Below are positions 24,892-33,016 of a stretch of DNA of 64,000 bases, one piece after another. This DNA is from Bradyrhizobium sp. LHD-71 (GTDB lineage: Bacteria > Pseudomonadota > Alphaproteobacteria > Rhizobiales > Xanthobacteraceae), in NCBI RefSeq assembly GCF_031157255.1, contig NZ_JAVIFX010000013.1, positions 124,001 through 188,000 on the forward strand. The letters are read 5' to 3'. Position 1 is the stretch's first letter, and every line of letters begins with the position of its first letter. A program made the translations under genes and the position numbers. The notes beneath the pieces are model-generated. The model saw nothing but the letters and a program-made list of their open reading frames with translations, was not told the DNA's origin and ran no database searches.

Positions 24892-25488
24892 TCAAGTCCA
24901 TCCTTCGATCAGCCGCGTCAGCTTGCTGCTGACACGCGCGAACGTTCCGCGCCGGGGCAGGGCGAGTTCTTCGAGGAGAATGCCCATCAGCGCGGCGACG
25001 AAGATGCCGGCGCGGTCCGCGGCGCTTGATATTCCGGCCGCGGTCAACGCGACCTCAGCGGTTCTCTCCCAGGCCTGCTGCAGGGCGGCGACCTTTTGCT
25101 GATGCTTTTCGGACCGGGCCGCAGCCAGAAACGCCTCGTAGCAGGCAAGATGCACGTCCGCATTGTCTTTGAGCTCGTCCGCATACCACCGACCCAGATG
25201 CTCAATCCATTGGGGGGCGGTGGTGAAGTCGTCCTGCTTGAGCCTTGCGGACAGAGCCTCCAGTCGGCGCGCTTCGCGGTCGACGGCGGATTGCAGGGCT
25301 GCATCTACCAGATCGTCGCGCGTCCGGCAGTAATAGGTGACGGCGCCGAGCGAGAGTCCTGCTTCGTCGGCGACGGCGCGATGGGTCACTCCCGCGAGGC
25401 CCATTCTGCCGATGACCTTCAGCGTCGCGAGGACCACGGTATCCTGAACGCCCGAGTCTCGTTCCGTCCTGGCAGTTTTTTTACGCAC
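24892..25488 (-). CDS. TetR-family transcriptional regulator
   Basis: 198 residues from GTG 25488 (protein begins M-RKKTARTERDSG). Upstream codons in frame run through the operators, so the longer frame is not used. HTH at about residues 12-57 (ATLKVIGRMGLAGVTHRAVADEAG, then LSLGAVTYYCRTRDDLV). The C-terminal domain is helical (WIEHLGRWYADELKD; GIFVAALMGILLEELAL). It is divergent from the glutathione-transferase gene at 25558, with two tandem AGAACA-type palindromes in the 69-base gap, so it most likely represses both directions. It converges on the transglutaminase-like gene. Confidence 0.9.
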   Translation of the reverse strand: MRKKTARTERDSGVQDTVVLATLKVIGRMGLAGVTHRAVADEAGLSLGAVTYYCRTRDDLVDAALQSAVDREARRLEALSARLKQDDFTTAPQWIEHLGRWYADELKDNADVHLACYEAFLAAARSEKHQQKVAALQQAWERTAEVALTAAGISSAADRAGIFVAALMGILLEELALPRRGTFARVSSKLTRLIEGWT

Positions 25489-25507
25489 TTTTCTGCGCCC
25501 TTGACAA

Positions 25508-25543
25508 AGAACAAATGTTCTGTAATTCAGAACATATGTTCTG
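25508..25543. promoter_or_regulatory. Two tandem operators between TetR and GST genes
   Basis: AGAACAAATGTTCT (25508-25521, palindromic except one central pair) and CAGAACATATGTTCTG (25528-25543, perfect 16-bp palindrome). Their centres are 21 bp apart, two helical turns, so two dimers would bind the same face of the DNA. A TTGACA box at 25501-25506 with TAATTC at 25523-25528 (16-base spacer) could be the rightward promoter, which the first operator overlaps. Best explained as binding sites for the TetR product of 24892-25488. Confidence 0.75.
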
Positions 25544-25557
25544 ATGGGAGTGAAAGC

Positions 25558-26226
25558 ATGCCGAGCTATCGTCTCCACTATTTCCCGGAATCCGGCAATA
25601 GCTACAAGGTGGGCTTGATGCTGCGGCTCTGCGGGCAGCCGTTCGAGCCGGTGTGGACCGACTTTGGCAGTGGTGTGACCTGGACGAATGAATGGCGCGA
25701 GCGGGTCAACCAGATGGGCGAGATCCCGGTGCTCGAAGAGGATGGGCGGAAATTGACCCAAAGCGCTCCGATCCTGCTTCGCCTCGCAGATCGGTACGGC
25801 CGCTTTGGCGGGCAGGGCGACGAAGAGAAATTCGCCATCCTGCGCTGGTTGTTCTGGGATAACCACAAGCTGAGTGGTTACGTTGCGACCTATCGGTACA
25901 AGCGGGCCTTCACGCCCAATCCCGAGCCGCAGGAACTGCATTTCCTGAAAAAGCGCATCGAGGATTTTCTGAGTGTCCTCGAACGACGCTTTGAAAAGAA
26001 CGATTTTGCCGTCGGCAGATCCCTGACGATCGCGGACCTTTCAATGCAGTCGTACCTGTCCTACCCAAAAGACGAGCACGGATTTGACTTGCCGGCGGAT
26101 TACCCCGCAACAGCGGCCTGGCTGGACAGACTGGCCAAGACCCCCGACTGGATTGCCGCGTATGATCTTCTGCCCGGTAACCGGCTCAAGAACCACGCGC
26201 TGGCGGGGCAATCGGTGCTGCAGTGA
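25558..26226 (+). CDS. Glutathione S-transferase-like protein
   Basis: 222-residue protein with a thioredoxin-fold N-terminal domain (residues 3-80: YRLHYFPESGNSYKVGLMLRL; GEIPVLEEDGRKLTQSAPIL, with the cis-Pro IPVL and the Q-S glutathione-gamma-Glu contact) and an all-helical C-terminal domain (FAVGRSLTIADLSMQSYL, the N-capping-box region). Ser12 or Ser15 are candidate catalytic residues. Start ATG 25558 has GGGAG about 10 bases upstream. Divergent from and probably repressed by the TetR at 24892. Likely detoxification of an electrophile; substrate unknown. Confidence 0.9.
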   Translation: MPSYRLHYFPESGNSYKVGLMLRLCGQPFEPVWTDFGSGVTWTNEWRERVNQMGEIPVLEEDGRKLTQSAPILLRLADRYGRFGGQGDEEKFAILRWLFWDNHKLSGYVATYRYKRAFTPNPEPQELHFLKKRIEDFLSVLERRFEKNDFAVGRSLTIADLSMQSYLSYPKDEHGFDLPADYPATAAWLDRLAKTPDWIAAYDLLPGNRLKNHALAGQSVLQ

Positions 26227-26270
26227 GTGTAGGTTCGCAAAGTTGGCGAGCCCGACGCTGAGCCAGGCCC

Positions 26271-28157
26271 TCATACACCTAACTGCGTCGCGATCTGCGC
26301 GAGGCGTGATTGTGCGGCCAAGCGGATCGGCGCATTGATGGCGCCGAAGCCGGCATAGTGCCGCCGCTCGACGATCTCGAAGAACATTCCGCCTTCGATC
26401 GTTTGCGTGTAGGCCTGGAAGTACTCGCCTGCATCGTCGCGATCGTAAAGGATGTTGTTCGCCTGCATGCGCGCGATGGTCTCCAGCGGCAGGTCGACGC
26501 GCACCTCAAGATCTTCGTAGTAGTTTTGCGGGATGGCAAGCAGATCCACGCCGTTTGCTTTTATCCGTTCGACGGTTGCAAAGATGTCGCGCGTGCCAAA
26601 AGCAATGTGCTGGACACCCGAGCCGAAGAAATCGCTTAGGAAACGCGACGACTGCGTCAGTTGGCTTTGTGAGGCATTAAGCACGAGACGAAGGCCGCCG
26701 TTACCGGCATCCACGACCTGACTCTGGACGATGCCGCCGGGATCCAACACGGTTTGCAGCGGCGTCTTTCGCGCTTCGAACAGCGAGGTGTAGAACAAGA
26801 GCCAGGTGAGCATTTCCTCATGATGCATCGATTGTGAGATGTGATCGACGCGTTCGAGTCCGGTTCCGGAATCGGGATCCAACACGACCGGTTCGAAGTC
26901 CACGTCCCAGAGGCGGTCGAGCCCGCTCTTGTGATCCACGAAATAGAGCAGGCTGCCGCCGAGACATCGGACGGCCGGAATGTTCAATTCGCCGGGTGCG
27001 ACCGGCTGCTGGAAAGGCGGGTCGAGCAAAGCCGTCGCGCGTGCAACAGTCCGTTGTGCATCGTCGACGCGAAGCGCGAGCGCGCACACGGAAAGTCCGT
27101 GCATGATATTGAACGAGTGCGCAAAGCCGTCGGTCTCGGCGTTGACGACGACATTGGCATCCCCCTGGCGCCAGCGTGTCACCGCCTTGGAACGATGCGT
27201 TCCGGCCTTCATAAAGCCGAGACCTTGCAAGGTCTGTTCGAGCGCGTTCTTGGCGCGCGCGTCCGTTGCAAATTCGATGAACTCGACACCGCTGCAGCGC
27301 GCCTTCGGCGGCAGCGAGGGGAGGCCCGCAACAGCGGCGCCGGTCTTCTGGCGCAGTTCGTCCAGCATCACCAGCAGCGCACGCTGGCCGTCGATGGCGA
27401 CGCTTCGCGTCGAGCCGGCGCGAAAGCGGTCGTTGAAGATCTCCAGCGACAGCAGGCCGTCGAAGCCGGTCTCGTTCAGGGCCAGCATGAAGTCGTCGAT
27501 CGGCAGATCGCCCTGGCCGGGAAAGCAGCGGTAATGGCGGCTCCATGACAGGTAATCCATGTCCAGCTTTGGTGCGTCAGCCATCTGCACCAGAAATATG
27601 CGATCCTTCGGAATGGTACGAATGGCCGAGAGGTCGGTGCCTCGCGCAAGAACATGAAAGGAATCGAGGACCAGACCAACCGCGGGGTGATCCGCGCGCC
27701 GCACGATCTCCCATGCATCGCGATAGTCATGAACGTGCCGGCCCCACGACAATGCTTCGAAGCCGACCCGCATGCCGCGCTGCGCCGCGAGCTCGCCGAG
27801 CGCATGAAAATCAGCGGCCGCCCGGTCGATCCCGCCGAGCGAGTCCGGCGCGACGTTGCTGCACACCATCAGCAGATCGCAGCCGAGCTCCTGCATGATG
27901 TCGAACTTCCGCTCTGCTCGCGCAAACACCTTCGAACGCTGGGGCTCGGGCATGCCCTCGAAGTCGCGAAAGGGCTGGAACGTGACTGTCTGGAGCCCGC
28001 GATCTTCGATCATGCGGCGTGCATCTCGCGGCCTGCCGTTGAAGGAAAGCAGGTCGTTTTCGAAGATCTCGACACCCTTGAAACGCGCCGCGGCGATGGC
28101 GTCGATCTTTTCGGGCAGAGTGCCGCTCAGGCAGACGGTGGCGATTGCAGTGCGCAT
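26271..28157 (-). CDS. quiC1: 3-Dehydroshikimate dehydratase, QuiC1-like fusion (sugar-phosphate-isomerase domain plus HPPD-like domain)
   Basis: 628-residue two-part protein. Residues about 1-275 form an AP-endonuclease-2/xylose-isomerase-like TIM barrel (MRTAIATVCLSGTLPEKIDAI; VGFEALSWGRHVHDY; GLVLDSFHVLARGTD; DGLLSLEIFND). Residues about 290-628 carry two VOC units resembling 4-hydroxyphenylpyruvate dioxygenase (VEFIEFATD; HIAFGTRDIFATVERIKANG; MFFEIVERR near the C-terminus). This fusion matches Pseudomonas QuiC1, whose N-terminal barrel converts 3-dehydroshikimate to protocatechuate. It is in one leftward transcript below the tandem GntR gene and opposite a TRAP/aroQ/aroE operon, which supports quinate/shikimate catabolism. 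Downstream protocatechuate genes are not in the window. Confidence 0.88.
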   Translation of the reverse strand: MRTAIATVCLSGTLPEKIDAIAAARFKGVEIFENDLLSFNGRPRDARRMIEDRGLQTVTFQPFRDFEGMPEPQRSKVFARAERKFDIMQELGCDLLMVCSNVAPDSLGGIDRAAADFHALGELAAQRGMRVGFEALSWGRHVHDYRDAWEIVRRADHPAVGLVLDSFHVLARGTDLSAIRTIPKDRIFLVQMADAPKLDMDYLSWSRHYRCFPGQGDLPIDDFMLALNETGFDGLLSLEIFNDRFRAGSTRSVAIDGQRALLVMLDELRQKTGAAVAGLPSLPPKARCSGVEFIEFATDARAKNALEQTLQGLGFMKAGTHRSKAVTRWRQGDANVVVNAETDGFAHSFNIMHGLSVCALALRVDDAQRTVARATALLDPPFQQPVAPGELNIPAVRCLGGSLLYFVDHKSGLDRLWDVDFEPVVLDPDSGTGLERVDHISQSMHHEEMLTWLLFYTSLFEARKTPLQTVLDPGGIVQSQVVDAGNGGLRLVLNASQSQLTQSSRFLSDFFGSGVQHIAFGTRDIFATVERIKANGVDLLAIPQNYYEDLEVRVDLPLETIARMQANNILYDRDDAGEYFQAYTQTIEGGMFFEIVERRHYAGFGAINAPIRLAAQSRLAQIATQLGV

Positions 28158-28194
28158 GCTTTAGCTGCTCTTGCTCGTCGTGGGTGACAGTCTC

Positions 28195-29562
28195 CTACCG
28201 CAACGTTCCCGTTGCCAGCGCATGCTCGAGGCCGCCCGATACGTGCCGGCTCAGCACCTCTGCAGCCCCCCTCGCGTCGCGGGCCATCGCGCTCTCCTTC
28301 AGCAAGGTGTGCTCGTGCGCGGCGATGTCGCCGCGGTAACTGAGCGCCAGCATCTGGTAGCGCAGGTATTTGTCGAACACCGCCGCGTGCGTCTCGATCA
28401 ACATCCGTGATCCGCAGGCCGAGATCAGCGCCTGATGGAATTGCCAATCATACTGTTTCCACTGCTCGACGCATGATCTGTCACCCTGAGCCATCCGCTC
28501 TTCCATGCGCGCGAGCCGATGGTGGGCGGCGACGAGCCGGCTCTCCCATTCCATGTCGCCGCTGCGGAATGATTGCTCAAGTGCGCGGCTCTCCAGCAAC
28601 TGTCGAAGCGTGGCGATCTCTTGCAGGTTGGACGCCGAAACTGGCGCGACCTCGAACCCCTTCTGCCCCTCGGCCACAACGAGGCGCTCAGACGCCAGGC
28701 GGCTGAGGATCTCCCGCAGCGTGCTGATGCCGGCACCGTAGTCTGATTTCAGCGCGTCGAGCTTGAGCTTCTTGCCGGGCAGCAACCGGCCGAACACGAT
28801 GTCGGTCCGGATTCTGCGATAGGCCTTTTCGCCGACCGACAGAAGGTCGTCCGGAACGCGCTCGTCGCCGACGTCGCCGGTAAGCACAGATGCCTGCGGC
28901 AACAGTGAGCCGTCAATGGTGTGCGCCACGCAGTCGTTGACGTGACGAGTGACGACCACGCACGCCTGCGAGGAATCCCGGGCCAGTGCGCAGTCGCGCA
29001 GCAACCGATGCTCTTCGGCCGCCGCGGCGCCGCGAAATACGACCGCGACGATCTGGTAACGGAGATAACGGTCGAACACGCTATCGTAGAGATCGAGCAG
29101 CGTCTGCGATCCGCAGGCCTCGATCAGCGTGCGATGGAATTCGCGATCGTATCTCTTCCACAGCTCGGTCTGGTCCTGCGCACCCGCGAGCATGCGCCCT
29201 TCCATGTGCGAAAGCTTGTGGTAGGCCGCAACTACGCGACTTTCCCACTCGAGATCGCCGGCAGCGAAGGAGAGGGGAAGCGCGTAGGTCTCCAGCAGCA
29301 GCCGCAGCGCAGCGATATCCTGAAAGCCCTCGGCCGAGACGCCCGCCACCTGAAAGCCGCGTTGCCCTTCCGCAACTACGAGTCCCTCGGATGACAGCCG
29401 GCTGAGGATCTCACGCAAGGTGCTGACGCTGGCGCCGTAAGTTGCGGCCAGAGCATCAAGCCGAAGCCTTCGGCTCGGCGACAGACGGCCGAATATGATG
29501 TCCGAGCGAATGTCGACATACGCCCGGTCGGCGATGGAGGCGGCAACAAGTTCGAAGCTCAT
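28195..29562 (-). CDS. Tandem-duplicated GntR/FCD regulator in a single chain
   Basis: 455 residues containing two complete, mutually similar GntR-FCD units: residues about 10-218 and 243-452. Both carry the wHTH (LDALAATYGASVSTLREILSRL and LDALKSDYGAGISTLREIL), an identical LVVAEGQ wing strand, and the FCD metal-type positions (YDREFH/YDWQFH, EEHRLL/HEHTLL, TRHV/SRHV). GntR-FCD proteins normally dimerise; this one looks like a covalent pseudo-dimer. It is divergent from the TRAP-aroQ-aroE operon (118 bases between starts) and upstream of quiC1 in the same direction, so it probably controls both arms of the quinate/shikimate locus. Confidence 0.93.
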   Translation of the reverse strand: MSFELVAASIADRAYVDIRSDIIFGRLSPSRRLRLDALAATYGASVSTLREILSRLSSEGLVVAEGQRGFQVAGVSAEGFQDIAALRLLLETYALPLSFAAGDLEWESRVVAAYHKLSHMEGRMLAGAQDQTELWKRYDREFHRTLIEACGSQTLLDLYDSVFDRYLRYQIVAVVFRGAAAAEEHRLLRDCALARDSSQACVVVTRHVNDCVAHTIDGSLLPQASVLTGDVGDERVPDDLLSVGEKAYRRIRTDIVFGRLLPGKKLKLDALKSDYGAGISTLREILSRLASERLVVAEGQKGFEVAPVSASNLQEIATLRQLLESRALEQSFRSGDMEWESRLVAAHHRLARMEERMAQGDRSCVEQWKQYDWQFHQALISACGSRMLIETHAAVFDKYLRYQMLALSYRGDIAAHEHTLLKESAMARDARGAAEVLSRHVSGGLEHALATGTLR

Positions 29563-29578
29563 AAATCACCTGAGAAAA

Positions 29579-29602
29579 TCAAAAATATCATAGAATTTTT
29601 GA
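29579..29602. promoter_or_regulatory. Inverted repeat, candidate operator of the tandem GntR
   Basis: TCAAAAAT (29579-29586) and ATTTTTGA (29595-29602), exact 8-bp arms with an 8-base spacer, in the very AT-rich 118-base region between the tandem GntR gene and the TRAP receptor gene. It lies 17 bases from the regulator start. A second weak dyad, AATCA...TGATT, follows directly (29602-29616 area). A single-chain regulator with two slightly different HTHs need not have a perfectly symmetric site. Confidence 0.45.
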
Positions 29603-29680
29603 ATCAGCTATTGATTTCACTAATATCCGAGGAGATAGTTCGTCAAAAAACAGGGATGGACGCGAAAAAGGATCGGGCAA

Positions 29681-30673
29681 ATGACAGTTCGGATCGACAG
29701 GCGGCGCCTGATCACGGGGACTGCCGCTCTGGTGGGCCTCGCCTCCGCGGGCACTGGCGTCAGGGCTCAAACGCCGCAAGTCCTGCGCTTCTCAGCCGTG
29801 TTCTCGGATCAGGACACACGCGCGGAGATGATGAAGCGCTTTGCCGAGGAGATCGCGGGCGACTTCACCTTGCAACCTCACTACGGCGGGATGCTATTCA
29901 AGCAGGGCACCGAACTCGTGGCGCTCCAGCGCGGCAACCTGGAGATGGGCAACATTGCGCCGCAGGACATCTCCAACCAGGTGCCGGCCTGGTCGATCGT
30001 CAGCTCCGCATATCTTTTCCGCGACGCTGAGCATCTGAAGAAAGTTTTTGCGAGCGAGGTCGGTCAGCAGCTGACGAAGATGGCCGAGGACCAGCTCAAG
30101 ATTCGCATCCTCGGACCGACCTATTTCGGCGTGCGCCACGTAGGGCTGAAGCCGAAGAAGAAAATCAACGGACCGGTCGACCTGGCCGGGATCAAACTGC
30201 GCATGCCCGGCGGCGACGCCTGGCAGTTTCTTGGACAAGCGCTCGGCGCCAATCCGACACCGATGGCCTATGCCGAGGTCTATACCGGCCTGCAGAGCGG
30301 TGCGATCGACGGTCAGGACAATCCACTGCCGAACGTGCAGAACATGAAGTTCTACGAGGTCTCCTCACAAATCGTGCTGACCGCACACCTCGTCGGCTTC
30401 GATCTCTTGACGGTGTCGAGCAAGGTCTGGAATGCGATGACGCCGCAGAAGCAGGCGGCATTCCAGGCTGCCGCCGACAAGGCGATCGCCTGGAGCACCG
30501 AGCAGCACCTGAAGAAAGAGGCTGAACTCGTCGACTTCTTTAAAGGGCAGGGCCTCGATGTCTATACGCCCGACGTCAAGGCGTTCCGCGAGTTCGCGCA
30601 GAAGAAGTACCTCGCTTCCGATCTCGCCAAGAGCTGGCCCGCAGGCATGCTGGAGAAGATCAACGCGTTGTAG
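29681..30673 (+). CDS. TRAP transporter solute-binding protein, DctP family
   Basis: 330-residue periplasmic receptor. Its N-terminus has an RRRL-type twin-arginine-like motif followed by a hydrophobic stretch (ITGTAALVGLASAGTGVRAQ), so Tat export is possible. DctP landmarks: LRFSAVFSDQDTRAEMMKRFAEEI, FKQGTELVALQRGNLEMGNI, GIKLRMPGGDAWQFLGQALGANPTPMAYAEVYTGLQSGAIDGQDNP (the Arg of LRMPGG usually contacts a carboxylate), and the QIVLTAHL segment. First gene of the rightward operon with DctQ, DctM, AroQ and AroE; the ligand is probably quinate, shikimate or dehydroshikimate (inference from context). Confidence 0.93.
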   Translation: MTVRIDRRRLITGTAALVGLASAGTGVRAQTPQVLRFSAVFSDQDTRAEMMKRFAEEIAGDFTLQPHYGGMLFKQGTELVALQRGNLEMGNIAPQDISNQVPAWSIVSSAYLFRDAEHLKKVFASEVGQQLTKMAEDQLKIRILGPTYFGVRHVGLKPKKKINGPVDLAGIKLRMPGGDAWQFLGQALGANPTPMAYAEVYTGLQSGAIDGQDNPLPNVQNMKFYEVSSQIVLTAHLVGFDLLTVSSKVWNAMTPQKQAAFQAAADKAIAWSTEQHLKKEAELVDFFKGQGLDVYTPDVKAFREFAQKKYLASDLAKSWPAGMLEKINAL

Positions 30674-30717
30674 CCGTCGCGGCGCCTGGCGGTTCTCGGC
30701 TTGAGGGCCCGTAATCG

Positions 30718-31233
30718 ATGTCTGCTATCGTCCGATCGATGGGATTTCTGGCGCGCCGCGCCGAGAACGTCGCCGCCGTCATGCTGGCAACGATGTTCGT
30801 TGCTTTTATCATCCAGATATTCTTCCGCTACGTGGCGAACTTTCCGATCGGCTGGACCCAGGAGCTGAGCGTCGTCCTGTGGCTCTGGCTGGTGTTGTTT
30901 GGTGCGGCCTTCGTCGTGCGCGAGCGCGAGGAGATCCGTTTCGACGTCATCTATGGCGCCGTCGGCCCCGGGGCGCGCCGGGTCATGTGCGTTATCACCG
31001 CTGTTGCGCTGGTCATGCTCTACGGCGTGTCACTACCGGCCGTCATCGATTATGTGAGCTTCATGAAGGTGGAGAAGACTGCGTATCTGAAGATCAGGTT
31101 CGACTGGCTGTATTCGATCTACGTGGTCTTCGTCGTCGCGGTGATCATACGCTATCTCTGGCTCGGCTGGCTCGCCTTGCGAGGCGTCGCCCCCGAGGAG
31201 TTCGACCCGACGAAAGCGAGCTCAGGCGTATGA
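30718..31233 (+). CDS. TRAP transporter small permease, DctQ family
   Basis: 171-residue inner-membrane protein with four hydrophobic segments (about 17-40, 55-75, 91-112 and 135-158). The DctQ hallmark WTQELSVVLWLWLVLFGAAFVVRERE is present. It pairs with the DctM subunit encoded immediately after, with an ATGA overlap, and sits 44 bases after the receptor gene. Completes the sodium-driven TRAP importer of the quinate/shikimate-type locus. Confidence 0.92.
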   Translation: MSAIVRSMGFLARRAENVAAVMLATMFVAFIIQIFFRYVANFPIGWTQELSVVLWLWLVLFGAAFVVREREEIRFDVIYGAVGPGARRVMCVITAVALVMLYGVSLPAVIDYVSFMKVEKTAYLKIRFDWLYSIYVVFVVAVIIRYLWLGWLALRGVAPEEFDPTKASSGV

Positions 31234-32531
31234 GCTTTGCAAGCCCGTTCTCGCTCGCGATCTGCACCATTACAGCGCTTGCATTTCTAGGCCTGCCTAT
31301 CGGCCATTCGATGATCGCAGGCTCGATCCTCTATCTCCTGCTCGCAGGTCAGGACATGGGGACGGCCGCCGAGCAGCTGCTGAACGGCATGTACACCAAT
31401 TACGTGATCCTGGCGGTGCCGCTGTTCATTCTTGCGGCGGAGTTCATGAACATCGGCAGCATGACGGACCGGCTTCTGACATTCTGTAACGCCCTGGTCG
31501 GCCGCTTCCGTGGCGGCCTGGCGCACGTAAACATCCTGCAAAGCATCATGTTCGCGGGCATGTCGGGCTCGGCGGTCGCCGACGCTGCCGGCTCAGGACG
31601 CATGATGCAGGCAATGATGACCCGCGGTGGCCGCTATACAGCAAGCTATGCGGCGGCGGTGACCGCCGCCTCCTCGGTGATCGGTCCGATCATTCCGCCG
31701 TCGATCCCAATGGTGCTTTATGCGCTCATCTCCAACGCATCGATCGGCTATCTGTTTCTCGGTGGCGTAATCCCTGGGCTGCTGATGGCGTTGGCGCAGA
31801 TGGTCATCGTTGCGACCACCGCGCGGCGGCGCAACTTTCCGATCGAGCCGCCGGTTGGCCTGCGCGCTCTGCCGCGCATCACCTGGCAAGCCTTTCCATC
31901 GCTGTTGATGCCGGTCGTGCTGCTCGGAGGCATCTATGGCGGCGCGACGACTCCGACCGAGGCGGCCGCGCTTGCGGCGGCCTATGCGCTCATTGTCTCA
32001 GCGGGGCTCTATCGCAGCGTCAGCTTGCGAGGCTTGTACGAGTCGCTTGCGGTCAGCGCGCGTTCCACCGCGTCGATCGGAATGTTGATCGCCGGTGCGC
32101 TGGTCTTCAATTATGTCGTCACCGCCGAAAACATCCCTGACACCTTGCGCGGCATCCTCGCCGGCTGGGAGCTGTCGCCGACCGCATTCCTGATCCTCGT
32201 CAACGTTGTGCTGCTGCTGCTTGGCTGCGTGCTCGAGGGAACGGCAATTCTCCTTGTCATTGTGCCGGTGTTCATCCCGACGGCCAAGGCGCTCGGCATC
32301 GATCTTGTGCATTTCGGCGTGGTGGTCGTCGTCAACATCATGATTGGCCTCATCACGCCGCCCTATGGCCTGTTGCTGTTCATCATGACGAATATTTCCG
32401 GCGAGCCCTTGCGCGACATCGTGCGCGAATGTCTGCCGTTCCTCTGGGCGATGCTCGTTGCGCTGGCGATCATCACATTTGTTCCGGAGACGGTGCTCTG
32501 GCTGCCGCGGTTGATGGGCTATCAGGGATAA
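31230..32531 (+). CDS. TRAP transporter large permease, DctM family
   Basis: 433-residue membrane transporter from ATG 31230, overlapping the DctQ stop (ATGA). It has about 12 hydrophobic segments. DctM motifs: VPLFILAAEFMNIGSMTDRLL, MFAGMSGSAVADAAGSG, VIGPIIPPSIPMVLYAL, GIYGGATTPTEAAALAA and GLITPPYGLLLFIM. These match the ion-coupling helix-hairpin loops of the family. It is followed after 26 bases by aroQ. The long frame extending upstream from 30879 is a shadow of dctQ. Confidence 0.94.
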   Translation: MSFASPFSLAICTITALAFLGLPIGHSMIAGSILYLLLAGQDMGTAAEQLLNGMYTNYVILAVPLFILAAEFMNIGSMTDRLLTFCNALVGRFRGGLAHVNILQSIMFAGMSGSAVADAAGSGRMMQAMMTRGGRYTASYAAAVTAASSVIGPIIPPSIPMVLYALISNASIGYLFLGGVIPGLLMALAQMVIVATTARRRNFPIEPPVGLRALPRITWQAFPSLLMPVVLLGGIYGGATTPTEAAALAAAYALIVSAGLYRSVSLRGLYESLAVSARSTASIGMLIAGALVFNYVVTAENIPDTLRGILAGWELSPTAFLILVNVVLLLLGCVLEGTAILLVIVPVFIPTAKALGIDLVHFGVVVVVNIMIGLITPPYGLLLFIMTNISGEPLRDIVRECLPFLWAMLVALAIITFVPETVLWLPRLMGYQG

Positions 32532-32557
32532 TCGCGTTCCGAAGAGGAGATGCAACC

Positions 32558-33007
32558 ATGCCGAAACCGATCTACGTTCTGAACGGGCCGAACCTGAACC
32601 GCCTCGGTACGCGCGAGCCGCACATCTATGGCTCGACGACACTCGCCCAGGTCGAGGCAATGTGTCGGGAGGCAAGCGGTGACTGGCCTGTCGTGTTCAG
32701 GCAGTCGAACCGCGAGTACGAGCTGGTCGACTGGATCCAGGAAGCCATCGACGAGGCGAGTGCCGTCGTCATCAATCCGGCCGCGTTCACCTTCACCTCG
32801 ATGGCGATCATGGACGCCTTGAAGATGTTTCCGGGACCGATCGTCGAGTTGCACATCTCCAACATCCACCGGCGCGAGCCGATCTACCACAAGTCATTCA
32901 TGTCGCCGGTCGTCACTGCCGTCGTCGCTGGACTTGGGACAAACGGCTACCCGATCGCCGTAAGGGCCGTGCGCGCGCTCGTGGAGGCGGCACCGATACA
33001 TGCGTGA
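32558..33007 (+). CDS. aroQ: Type II 3-dehydroquinate dehydratase
   Basis: 149-residue dodecamer-forming type II dehydroquinase: 3-dehydroquinate to 3-dehydroshikimate. Motifs: VLNGPNLNRLGTREPHIYG (catalytic Arg of TREP and Tyr of IYG on the flexible lid), VVINPAAFTFTSMAIMDAL (the usual Tyr-Thr-His is Phe-Thr-Phe here) and ELHISNIHRREPIYHKSF (catalytic His). Start ATG 32558 has GAAGAGGAG upstream. Its place behind a TRAP transporter and opposite quiC1 argues for a catabolic role (often called quiB) rather than aromatic biosynthesis. The Tyr-to-Phe and His-to-Phe changes in the middle motif are worth noting. Confidence 0.92.
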   Translation: MPKPIYVLNGPNLNRLGTREPHIYGSTTLAQVEAMCREASGDWPVVFRQSNREYELVDWIQEAIDEASAVVINPAAFTFTSMAIMDALKMFPGPIVELHISNIHRREPIYHKSFMSPVVTAVVAGLGTNGYPIAVRAVRALVEAAPIHA

Positions 33008-33016
33008 ACGAACGAC

